Of a stretch of DNA of 64,000 nucleotides, positions 35,077-45,365 are shown piece by piece. Source of the stretch: Bipolaris cookei (Eukaryota > Ascomycota > Dothideomycetes > Pleosporales > Pleosporaceae); assembly GCA_002286855.1 (NCBI GenBank), contig NRSV01000074.1, positions 107,575 to 171,574 of the forward strand, read 5' to 3'. The notes below the pieces were generated by a model. It saw nothing but the letters and a program-made list of their open reading frames with translations, was not told the origin of the DNA and made no database searches. Made by a program: the position numbers and the translations under genes. How positions within the stretch are numbered: position 1 is the first letter of the stretch; each line of letters begins with the position of its first letter.

Positions 35077-36128
35077 ATGTCTGGACTTGCCGACTACCTG
35101 GCCAAAAACTACCTTACGGCTGATTCGGAAAAGAAATCCAAGAAGCGCAAAAGAAAGAACAAGGATGCCGGCCTCATCATCGAAGACGACGACAATCTGG
35201 GTTGGAAAGACAAGGCCGACAATGACGACGATGACGTGCCGATGATAGGTAAGGGCGCTTCCCAACTCGTGCAAGCTGCACATGTCCCTAGCTAACACTG
35301 TGCTGATCAGTCGGCGGAGGCACGCTCAAGAAATCAAAGAAGAAATCAAAAGGCACCAGCGCAGCAACGTGGACAGCTGTGGGTGTCGCTGCGCCCTCAC
35401 ATGCCGCACAACTTGCTGCCGACGCAGCTGCCGCTGATGCCATCATTGCAGGTACCGCAGCCGATCGCGAAAAGGCTGCGGCAGCCGAAGACGAAGCGCC
35501 AGAGATGGTAGACCAGGATGGTATACTTCGAACAGCGTCAGGCACAAAGGCAGGTCTACAAACGGCCGCCGAAGTCGAAGCCGCCATGAATAAGAAGCTG
35601 GACGAGGAGAAGCGCCAGGCCGAAAAAATCGCAAAGGAAATGGGGGGTGCGGCACCAGAAACCATATACCGAGATGCCAGCGGTCGCATCATCAATGTCG
35701 CCATGAAGCGCGCCGAGGCACGCAAAAAGGCTGAAGAAGAGGAGCGACAGAAGCGTGAAAAGGAGCGCGCTGCACGCGGAGACGTGCAAAACGCAGAAGC
35801 CGAGCGCCGCAAACAACAGCTGCAGAACGCAAAGACAATGACAGTCGCCCGATACGCAGATGATGCCGAACTTAACGACGAACTCAAGGAACGCGATCAC
35901 TGGAACGACCCGGCCTTGGGCTTTTTGCGTAAAAAGAAGGCTGGGCGCAGTATCACCGGAAAGCCACTGTATAAGGGGCCATACCAGCCAAACAGATACA
36001 ACATTCGTCCTGGTCACCGGTGGGACGGCATTGACCGTAGTAATGGATTCGAGAAGCAGTGGTTTGACTCAAGGAACCGTAAAGCGAATATCGAGAAACT
36101 CGAGTACCAATGGCAAATGGACGAATAG
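35077..36128 (+). CDS. BUD13: Pre-mRNA splicing factor BUD13/CWC26 (RES complex)
   Basis: Two exons, 35077-35248 and 35311-36128, joined over a 62-bp intron (GTAAGG, branch CTAAC, CAG), give 329 aa. The start MSGLADYLAKNYLTAD is the family N-terminus. It continues with a Lys-rich run and an acidic patch, an Ala-rich middle, a Glu/Arg coiled coil (AEARKKAEEEERQKRE), then the diagnostic ETIYRDASGRIIN and the C-terminal RYNIRPGHRWDGIDRSNGFE. BUD13 with Pml1 and Snu17 forms the retention-and-splicing complex that joins the activated spliceosome and aids splicing of weak introns and nuclear retention of unspliced RNA. Length and layout match fungal homologues. Confidence 0.95.
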
Positions 36129-37451
36129 TCCTAGTGCCTTGCTATCTTCGTAAAAGGTCAACTATAAGGCTCTTTTTTTTCGTTGCATTTTGCATAGCGC
36201 AGGCGTTTTTGAAATGTTTACCAAAAATTTAGTCTCGGCCGGGTACAAGGTCATTCCACATTCAGTCTCAAATCCTCATGCATTCCTATAATGTGAACAA
36301 AAGTACGGTATAAAGACGTGAACAAATATCTCTTTTTTTGGGTCGTCGATAAGAATTATCTGAGATGCTTTGTAGAAGAAGAAAAGAGTGAAAATCCTCA
36401 TTACACATGGAGACAATCAGACTTTTACAATTCGTACCACATTTTGCTCGACAAGTACTCTATCCGTATCTGGAAAGCTAGGCTTCAGTCCATGACTACT
36501 CTTGTAATCACAACAGCGGCACAATGTTGTATTCTGAATCCACCACCTTGTACGTTACATTGCTCAGATTCGTAAACTTCATTCATTAATTATTTTTTCC
36601 AAACTAATGGAAAATAAATGTCATCATGACTTGCTCATGTATCTTGGCTATTCTTACATCTATCCAAGCTTTGGATGCCTAAATATCATGTTACGGTACC
36701 CTTTGTCATTCAAAATCTTGGGATGTAGAGATCGCGAGACTAAAGTGTAGACTATGAGGCATTCTCATACATTTGGGAATGCTACACGTGTCAAGGGCAA
36801 GAAGTTCGGGTTGTAGATAAACATGGGGGATTAAATGAGAGTCAGGTAGTGAATGGGTTCTTATCACAAAACGCTTATTTGACAATCATGTATGTGGGTA
36901 TGCGGGATAAACAGCTTATTCGAATACATCGCAATGAGTGGGCGAGATATAGCAAGATGAATAAAACTGGTGTTTAGGGAGAGAGAGAGATACGAAAGAG
37001 GTTTAGGGCAGGGATGACTTTGTATATACCAAAACTGCCACAGAAGTTTACATGTTCAGTTAGCAAAATGCTGCCATCAATGTTAACCCACAAGAACCAT
37101 TTTCAGCGTATGTAACAACTAACCCCAATCGTTCAGACTACAAGTTATATCCAATCCGGTTAATCTTCGGGCGTCAAATTCAACTTGCACATACATCGCA
37201 AACACAGCATCCTTCATATTTCAAAATTCTTATTCTTTAATTCAAATGAGTGTCCATAATTCATAATTCTTCATGCATGAATCCCCCTCTCCACCCTTCC
37301 TTCTAAAAGGTCTCTGTGCAAAACTTCAAAAAGTTGCAAAACGACCATAATCTTAGCAAATTCCAGTCCATCTCTCCAAATCGCTAGATGGAACCGTGGC
37401 GTCTTGTGCTTCTCAAAAGTTGCAAAAGTCAGGTGGTGTCATATTATTGAC
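36129..37451. other. AT-rich gene-poor stretch
   Basis: About 1.3 kb of AT-rich DNA downstream of BUD13 and of the metallothionein gene (convergent). It includes a GA repeat near 36979-36991. Short frames only; nothing supported. Confidence 0.5.
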
Positions 37452-37812
37452 TTAGTGCTAGATGACCATCGTATTAGCAAACTTTGTTCTTTTTTTTCGT
37501 TTCTGGGGAGACCAAACAAAAACAAGGGAGAACTTACGGAGCAAGATCCGCAGTTGCAGCTGGAGCAGTCGCCCTTGCAGGAGCAGGTGTTGCAGGTGCT
37601 ATTAAACACAATGCAGTTAGCAAAAAAGTTAAATCCTCGCCTTAAAAAAAAGGCTCAACACGATCCAACTGGTGCACCACTGCTAGTAGCACATGATGAG
37701 GGGGGGGGGACCATCACGGTGCTAACCGCTATTCCCCATCCAGCAGTATGCCCAGTAGGCAGCGTGATGTATCATGTAGGGAGCATGCTGAGCAAACGTA
37801 CCATGGAGACAT
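37452..37812 (-). CDS. Small copper-type metallothionein, three exons
   Basis: Minus-strand exons 37812-37802 (ATG TCT CCA TG), 37598-37538 and 37457-37452 (CAC TAA) join in frame to 25 aa with eight Cys. The peptide opens M-S-P-C-T-C-N-T-C-S-C, has K-G-D-C, and ends C-S-S-C-N-C-G-S-C-S-H. Cx(1-3)C repeats with no aromatic residues and a length of about 25 aa are the hallmarks of ascomycete copper metallothioneins such as that of Neurospora, which chelate Cu(I) or Zn in the cytosol. Intron 1 (203 bp) has GTACGT..TAG and intron 2 (80 bp) has GTAAGT, branch CTAAT and TAG. A TATATAA box lies about 130 bp upstream. The last exon of one residue plus stop is the least certain part; if intron 2 is retained, the protein gains a non-Cys tail. 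Confidence 0.75.
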
Positions 37813-39673
37813 GGTGAAGATGGTTGATTGGTTGGGGGTTTGGTGGTTGGTTGGTTGAAAGTAGCTTAGTGTGTTGAGTTGGACAGATGAGCAAATGTTG
37901 GAGTGCGATGAGGCCATCAAGGTGCTGAGATGGGGGGTACTTATATAGACCTGCCGACCGTCTCGCCTTGCTTTGGCTCATCTATCTTCTTCTCTACCCA
38001 CGCTCGGCCAGCTGCTCGTTTGAGTGGATACGGAGGCGCCTGGGTCATGCGCGACTTGTGCGGCCGACCGCCCCCTCCCCCCCCCTTCCCATGATGGTGG
38101 GGTGTCTTGTCCCAACAAGTGACATCGAAGATACTAGATTTGACCCCTCATTTTCGGTAACGACCAAGGCTGACACCATGCGCGCCATGCTCATTACCTT
38201 TTGCCCATACAGACGACACTGTGACGCTGGATCGGGAGGTCTGGTTGGTTGGCATCATACAGTGCCGTCGGACAAGACTTGATTGGATGGCTACAGGCAT
38301 GCTGGGGTTGGTCGGTCAGGGCTTGGAAGACTCGGTGGGATAACCGCTTGAGGCGATGGACCACTCGCACAAGTCGCGCAGTCCCCCGGTATACTCCGTA
38401 AGGCGCGTATGTTGGGCTCCACTACGCCCTGATTTCACTTCTCAGTTGTTACCTGACCACTTGGTTGTCCCGAGAGCCCGGACATGGCTCTCGCCTATGT
38501 AACTTATCGTTTTCTAGGTTCTCAAACTGGATGCCACGGGCACACGGAAGATGGTGTGGAGAACAAGGCCCAGAGGACCGCTTCTCTTACGCAGGGCCAT
38601 GGAATGGCACAACCACCAACGTGGGAACAAGCCTGGCCGCATTTATTTGACATCGAATGCTTACGTATCTGTTGCTGACTGGCCATGGATGTGTCTGTTG
38701 TGCTTTGAAGGCTGGTGACACTGCACCTACTTACCGGTGTGAACCCCGCCCTTCTTTCACCGCATACAGTGCATGTATGACATGGCTGATAATGCAAGAC
38801 ATAGCTAGGTGCAGGTGCAGATGGCGGCAAGCAACAGATGTCTCTACAATACCATGATACAAAGTACTACAGTCGCGTGGTTGTCGTTTGCAGTAGAAGA
38901 CTGAGTCCATACATGTGTCGATTCGGTGACGTAGCGCCTCCAATCTAGGTCCCCACACTAGCTTCCACGTTAGACCCCTCGTGACTCGATCACACCTAGT
39001 CACATGCCGGCCAATCATGACAGTCCTGCAGTGCAGCTACTAGTACCCAATCACGTGGATGTGGGCTCTCGGGCTTCAAGCAGTTAGTCAAAGTGACAAG
39101 GCATGAGAGCACCTAGTATCCAAGTACATGATGGCATGTACTATCTCGATAGTATCTCACCGGCAGCTGCTAGCTGCGTAGTAGACTCTTACGCAATACT
39201 CTTGCAGCTGACTGCTTAGGCCTACAATGCTATATGTAGGACCATCTAGGCTGTGGACCTGTACACAGTGACATGTACCCCCACGCAACACGTGCTAGTC
39301 TCCAACACTAGTACTCATAAGCTGTGGCCATAGTTCCAGTAGGGTTGTGTGATCAATTCAGCCGAGTTACATTCATCTGCCTTGCCATGGAATCTCGGCA
39401 TATGGTTTTTGTTATTAATTGTCTAAGATCGACATCGTACTAGGGGAGAGGTATTGGATTCGGGGTTCGCCGAAACAAGAAACACTAGTACAGAGCATGA
39501 TCGATATGTTATCGTTTTCATAGCAAGTTACTGTTGACGTGGCATGGCTGTCGAATGCAACCACGGCGACATGACAGGGTCATACGTGATATTGGCTGTC
39601 ATGGCTTCTAATTTTTATTGATTCGTGATTGACTGTTGGTACTAAGAGCGCTTCGACAAAACCTGACGAGATG
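37813..39673. other. Gene-poor stretch between the metallothionein gene and the amidotransferase gene
   Basis: About 1.86 kb. The left part holds the metallothionein promoter. A C-rich tract lies near 38069-38087. Between 39000 and 39330 the motifs CTAGT/CTAGC recur many times, but no clean repeat unit was found. No gene is supported. Confidence 0.5.
37941..37947 (-). promoter_or_regulatory. Candidate TATA box of the metallothionein gene
   Basis: TATATAA on the minus strand, 129 bp before the ATG at 37812. A pronounced TATA box suits a strongly inducible gene. No metal-response element was identified. Confidence 0.5.
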
Positions 39674-41313
39674 TCATATTTTTCGCTCCGCATCAACATG
39701 CCAAGCAGTGACATCTGGCCCATAGTGAACTTGAGGAGACGGTGAAATGTCCGCCATGATTTTTGCAGCATCCAGAACAAGCTGATCATCTCCGTATTGA
39801 CCAACCACCTGCAAGCCCACAGTGTTGAAGATTGAATTACTTCCTCCTGGTACCCCAAGGTCTTCTTCCCCCAAGTTTACACTTACGGGGATACTAATGG
39901 CTGGTAGTCCGGCCAGACTGGCAGGCACAGTGAATACATCGTTCATGTAAGATTGAATAGGATCTTGACTTTCCACTTCTGATAGCGATAGCGCCATGGA
40001 TGGTGTCGTGGGGCACACGATAACATCAACCCCCTCCTCTGGCTGTCTTGGGGCTGTCCCATCTTCAAAGAGAGGATTAGGTCTTGCAAACACGCTGTTG
40101 AAGTCTTGCTGGACCAGCCTGCGGACCTTTTGTGCCTGAATAAAGTAGTTGTCAATAGCTTCGGCGCTAAGCGAGAAAGCTCCAAGCAAAATCCTGCGTT
40201 GAACTTCGGTTCCAAAGCCTTGGCCACGACTTTTGGCGAACAGCACGCTATCAGGCGTTCCATCAACGCCCTCTGCTCTACTGCCAAAGCGTACTCCGTC
40301 GAACTTTGCAAGATTACTGGATGCTTCGGCTGGTGCAAGTACGTAGTAAGCTGACAAAGCCTGTTGTGTCGTTGGTAGCCGAATAGGATGCAAACTGTGA
40401 CCACGGTCCCATAAGTGATTCAGTTGCCGAATCCATGCCTTGCGAACAACGGGCTGTAGGGTATCAACGTTGTAATCGAGGGGAATGCCAATCCTTAGAG
40501 GTGATGATTGATTCTCCTTTCGCTTTCCAAAACGTGCGCGTGTTGAATGAGGAATGGAAGTTGGATCTTGCTGATCATGCAAGTTGAGTTTGTCTTTATG
40601 ACTTGTCAGATGTGCTGCATACTTAGGTGGTAACTGCACTCACCAAAGATGGTCCTCACATCCTCAGTGCTTCGTCCAAATATTCCGACAGTGTCTAGAG
40701 AATTGGCATAGGCGATCACGCCCCACCTTGAAAGCAGGCCGTAACTCGGTTTGAACCCGACAACGCCTGTATACGAAGCAGGCAGTCTGACAGAGCCTCC
40801 GGTATCGGTCCCTAACGCTCTGCTTGTCTTAGCATATGTAAACTGATCTCAGTAACACCCGGGGACTTACGCCCAGCATTGAGAACTGGCGACTGCAAGC
40901 GCACTTCCGCCTGAGCTTCCTCCTGCACTCGAATCCTCGCCCTCATACCTCTGCATTCTTACTGGGCCGAAATGCGAATGTGTCGAATGCGAGCCCATGC
41001 CAAACTCGTCCATGTTGGTTTTGCCTACCATGACAGCACCTTCATCTTGGAGGAGTTTTACTACCGTCGCATCGTACGGGCTGGTGAACTCCTTCAATAT
41101 GTTGGAGGATGCTGTCGTCTTCAAGCTTTTTGTGCAAATGTTATCTTTTATTGCGATTGGCTTGTCCTTGATGCTGCGAGAAGCAGGACTCGATTCGGCG
41201 GCATTGTCGCGCGCGGCGAGGACTGACGGAGCGACTAGTGAGTTGAAAACATTGAGATGTTTGTATTTGAATTGGTTCAATATGTATGTCTTGGCATACC
41301 TGAAGAGTGACAT
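39674..41313 (-). CDS. HER2: Mitochondrial glutamyl-tRNA(Gln) amidotransferase subunit A
   Basis: Three exons, 41313-40871, 40819-40644 and 40566-39674 (introns 51 and 77 bp), encode 503 aa. It is an amidase-signature enzyme: Lys56 in PIAIKDNIC, the Ser-Gly-rich GGSSGGSA (133-138) with the cis-Ser, and the nucleophile Ser157 in LGTDTGGSV created across the first splice junction. GKTNMDEFGMGS and VVGFKPSYGLLSRWGVIAYANSLD mark it as GatA rather than a general amidase. The first residues are basic and hydrophobic (MSLFRYAKTYIL), consistent with mitochondrial import. With GatB and GatF/C it converts Glu-tRNA(Gln) to Gln-tRNA(Gln), using ammonia from glutamine, for mitochondrial translation. The third exon includes the conserved DVIVCPTTP and FTVPASLAGLPAISIPV segments. 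Confidence 0.93.
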
Positions 41314-41675
41314 GGAGGGTAAGTCGCATCACTGTAGCGGGCTGGAAGTAAGAAGTTCATGAGCGGGACGAAAAACTGCCGCGACGTCATACGCGGCTCC
41401 GTCAGCATGTAGACTGACTCGAGGGCGCTCAACCTATAGACCTCTGTTATCCACGCACTGCGCGTGACTTTGGAATATCACAGATTTTCACCGAATTTTG
41501 CCAAAAGAAAGCCCTCGCCAAGCCGAATATGTAGTTCCGACAATTCCAGGTTCCTATAGGTCCTCACAGCGGCATACATGTCTATATATCCAGACCATGC
41601 CACGGCAAAAGATCACCGCCCGTCATGCATTGCAAGTGAAAAAGGGTATATGAAAAGAAAGTATCAAAGTTCAAC
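41314..41675. other. Intergenic between amidotransferase A and the peroxin gene
   Basis: About 360 bp covering the 5' side of the amidotransferase gene and the 3' side of the peroxin gene. Nothing specific was seen. Confidence 0.45.
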
Positions 41676-43439
41676 TCAGATATCGAGGTGTTGCCTGATA
41701 TCGTCACCAAGCCTCCACTCTTCATCCCTAACTATACGGTCAAGCGGACTCTGCATATCATCCTCGTCGCTTCTTCTCGTTCCGCTGGTGCCCGCATCAC
41801 TAACTGCAGTAGCACCGCTAACACTACCACAGTTGCTCTTGCTCCGCTTCCTCTTGAACCAGCTTCTCCTGCTCTTGGTGCTCGCAGCATCGGTGTCCGA
41901 AATGACCGATGCAGCGTACTCGCGTCCATCGCCCTCGACGAGCGTCGGGTCGGTGCTTGATGCCACACTAAGATTAGACGAAAGTTTCCGGAGGTGATTG
42001 GCGTCAAAATCGCCAGAGCTGTCTACTGGAGCAGGTCTAGGTGTTGGGATGGGCGTAGTCTCTGTTGAAGGAGTTGATTCGACAAGCTCGGCATCACGGT
42101 ACCATTTCCGACGGCGTGTATAACGACCCCAACCATCTTGACCTCTTCGACCATCTCTCCACTATTACAAGTCAGTATCTCAATGTCCTACCCATAACTT
42201 GCTCTGCTATACCTTATTGTCATAGTAAATCCAGCCTAGCTCCTCCTTTGAGATAACCTTCTCGGCCTTGCCATCTTTGGCAGCGCCATCAATCTTCCAC
42301 TCACTACCCTGAACCCACCGCCATCTCGCGCCACCACCTTCAACTTCAGGTAGTTCAAACTGTTCCTTGGATGACACGGGATTGAGATGCTCATCCGTCC
42401 ATGACGCCCGCTCATAAGCAAGCATCGACGAGGTCCAACCAATGCCTAGCCACCTCCGCTGGTTCTCATAAATGGAAAAAGTAAAGCGTACTCCAGTTGA
42501 CTCTGGCCGGCGCTTAGCGGCGAGCGAGGCAGCAACTTCCTGAGTGCTTTTTTTCCGTGGTGGGAGAGGAGGTGGTCCCTTCTGGTTTGCTGATGTTATC
42601 TCGCCAAAGTCCAGACCAGTGAGGAAGGCGCATGTTTTCCGGACCATCTTTGATCTCCAAAGCAGTGTGCGCGTGACGCGTGCTGGCCGCGAATGCCAGC
42701 TGAGCATTACTGTGCCTATTGCCAGTACTACTCTCTTTGTAGTAAGAATGTAGAAGGGTGGGAGCGTAAGGGCTATCCATAATGGTAGTACGAAGAGAAT
42801 GCGAATAAACAGCACGGTCAGTGCTGGTCGTGTTGTAGCCGATGTCGCAGTCCTCTGAGTAGAAAGGAAATCTGTCAGGCGCAAAAATGGATCCAACAGG
42901 ATATTGCAGCGCGAAGTAAAGAGTTTCAGGCTATCTACAATCTCCTCTAGACTCTTGTGGTGCTTGATGCTGGTGTCCGACTCAACTCGTTTGTGTTCCG
43001 TCTGGCCCTTTTCTCCAGTCCAGCCCGTGGATGACAGGGGCGAGTACCTGCGCGTGTACATGCCCAGTATCAGGACCGAGACTATGATGATGGGTCCAGC
43101 ATATCTCGTGACTGCATCTCCATACATGACGACTGCCCAAAAGGCAGCTACAAGGAGAAAGCTCTCCCATGGATCGCCCGTCGTCCATGTCACCAACCCG
43201 GCAAACTTGTTCAGCGGGAGGATGAAGGGATGCGAATATGCGAGGACACGGGTAATTTGAGGCGGCGTAGCGGCAAGTAATGGGGATTTCTGGTGGACGA
43301 GTATGGCGGAGCGGCGCTTGGTTTGGGGTGTTGTCTGGCCTAGATGGGCGGGCGAGAAGGAGGCATAGGTGGGCGGATTCGGATCACCGGTAGACGGCGG
43401 AGACGACGCATCGTTAGTGGATTTGTGAGGAGTGGACAT
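41676..43439 (-). CDS. Dysferlin-domain peroxin (PEX23/PEX30 family)
   Basis: Two exons, 43439-42213 and 42161-41676, separated by a 51-bp intron, give 570 aa. The N-terminal half has hydrophobic segments (WESFLLVAAFWAVVMYGDAV, then AGPIIIVSVLILGMY and LFIRILFVLPLWIALTLPPF), arranged like the reticulon-like region of Pex30-type proteins. The C-terminal half is a dysferlin (DysF) domain: RFTFSIYENQRRWLGIGWT, ERASWTDEHLNPV, RWRWVQGSEWKID, then GWIYYDNK joined by splicing to W-R-D-G-R-R-G-Q-D-G-W-G-R-Y-T-R-R-R-K-W. These ER/peroxisome membrane proteins control peroxisome number at ER contact sites. The Ser-rich tail ends with a basic WFKRKRSKS cluster. It could correspond to any of the Pex23/24/30-32 paralogues. 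Confidence 0.88.
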
Positions 43440-44160
43440 GTGCTCTATCCAGGGTGTATCTAGTTGAGTATGAGCATGGCGGTTGCGCGACCGCTTTTAC
43501 ACGCAATCTTGTTGCGAGTCTGGAGGCGACGGACCTAGTGCTGCCATGCATGGGGATGTGCGTCATCGCCCAACTGCGCAGAGGAGGCTGAGGGCCGCGT
43601 TGATGTCAAGCCACGCCCGGCGTGTATATTTGTACAGAATGAAGTGAGTGCGCAAATACGGATGAGGACAGCCTGAGAGTGAACAGAGGGTGTCATGCAA
43701 CTAGCACTTCCGGCGTTGCTGCACACGGTTATGTCTTCTGCGGGGGTCCCCGAGCATGTGAAGGTCTTAGTCCGAGGGCCACTCGTGGGAGCCTTGTGAC
43801 AGCCCTCGGCGACGCGCTCCTTGTAGACAGCAAGCTGGGCATGCTTGTACGATATATGTGTGTCAATCCGGAATCTGTTTCGCTGTTCTGCTCGCATCTG
43901 TATGCACCAGAGCACACAAGAACAGAGTGGTTGCGGACATAACGGTTTGCGATCGTGGCGTGATTGGCCAATCTGCGATGATCACGTGCGAGCCTCGGAA
44001 GCAGGCCGAAACTACGGAAGGTGCCCCAGAAATTTTGGAGATGCCCTCGTCGCCGTCCGCACCCGCCACCACGAAGCAGAAGTCGAGCACCTGCGCCTCA
44101 CGACTCTGAAAGAGAAGCAATTCTTGTTCTTTTGTCGTCTCCGCTTTCATCATAGCCATA
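43440..44160. promoter_or_regulatory. Divergent promoter region, peroxin / PAM16
   Basis: 720 bp between divergent start codons. GC-rich, no TATA evident. Frames here are shadows. Confidence 0.45.
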
Positions 44161-44627
44161 ATGGTGCGCTGCAACAACATCCTCCTCCCCCCACCACGCT
44201 GAATTAACGCCTGCAGGCCCACCGCATAATAACACAAGTCGTTTTCTCTGGCGCCCGGATAATAGGTCGAGCCGTGTCCGAGTCATACCGTCAAGCGGCC
44301 GCCTCGCAGAAATATGCAGCAGCCAACCAGGGTGGAAAAAGCGGAGGCGCCTTCTCATCATCAAACATCACTATGGACGAGGCTTGCCAGATCTTGAACG
44401 TGGGGCCAGGAAAGATGGGAAACATTGAATTGGAAGTAGTCACGGAGCGATTCAAGCGACTGTTTGACCTGAATGACCCAAAGAAGGGCGGCAGTTTCTA
44501 TCTGCAGAGCAAGATCCTGAGGGCAAGAGAGAGGATCGAGAGGGAGATACAAGGCCACCAACGGGTAGCGGAAAGAGAAAAGGAATTAAGAGAGGGCTTC
44601 AAGCCAAAATTCACAAAGGAGGACTAA
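44161..44627 (+). CDS. PAM16: TIM16/PAM16, presequence translocase motor subunit
   Basis: Exon 1 is just the ATG at 44161-44163; a 53-bp intron (GTGCGC, branch TTAAC, CAG) follows directly, and exon 2 is 44217-44627, giving 137 aa. Spliced, the N-terminus reads M-A-H-R-I-I-T-Q-V-V, the family start, followed by GARIIGRAVSESYRQA, a Ser/Gly linker and the J-like domain (MDEACQILNVGPGKMGNIELE, then RFKRLFDLNDPKKGGSFYLQSKI). The HPD of true J proteins is absent, as expected, since PAM16 inhibits and anchors Pam18 at the TIM23 channel on the matrix side of the inner membrane. Without splicing, the only starts are non-ATG codons inside the conserved region. The C-terminal basic tail (REGFKPKFTKED) is normal. 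Confidence 0.93.
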
Positions 44628-45365
44628 GCCGGATTCAACACAGACGAAGTGGCGGACACTTTGGTCATAGACGGCAGTGCAAATCACCCAAAGAGGGGAG
44701 GCAGGTTGTTGCAGAGACTAAAGTGTCAAAGTGTTGTAGATGGCGATGAAGGGTATCTTGTTGCATTTGAGTGGCGTTTGGCATAGCGTTTGGACCTTCT
44801 CTGGGCACAGTTCAGTGAAGGCGCACTGTGGTTGAGGATGCAGTTGACTGGCACGGGTATGCTTTTACGTCTCTCCACTCCTGCACGTACATGTGCTATT
44901 TGTCTAATATTCGAATACTGTACCATTATACGCTGTAACAAGAAAATCGACAGCTGAGCCATACTCAATGCATCTCTTGCCGAAGCTACTTACATGATCG
45001 TTTTGATCCCAATCGCAGGGATGGTTTGGCCTAGGAGCTAATAAGACCATGTGTTGCTCGAGCATGCAGCTTGTGGATGTGCCATGTATGTACGTACTAC
45101 ATGCTGGCAATCGTAAACGACACAGACGTGGAGTCGACGAGGGGCTGGCAGTCCTCATCCCCACAACGCCAGAGGGTCGCGCTAGAGGCTTGGCTTACAC
45201 CAGGCCCGTCTCGACACAAAACTTTCGCGCGCAATCACCGTTGCCCTTGCATCACACCACTATCCGCCAAACGCCACCTGTACATACACACCCGCACGTA
45301 TATACACACAGACATAGTCACTGGCCGCGCACGATCCATACTGCACCTGGGAACCACGACACGCC
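44628..45365. other. Intergenic between PAM16 and the poly(A) polymerase gene
   Basis: About 740 bp, tandem orientation. The last 120 bp is CA-rich (ACACACCCGCACG, ATACACACAGAC), probably a 5' leader. No gene was seen. Confidence 0.5.

Noticed and set aside
40744..40760. GGTTTGAACCCGA, similar to a tRNA B box
   Set aside because: It lies inside the amidotransferase exon encoding VGFKPSYG, with no A box at the proper distance.
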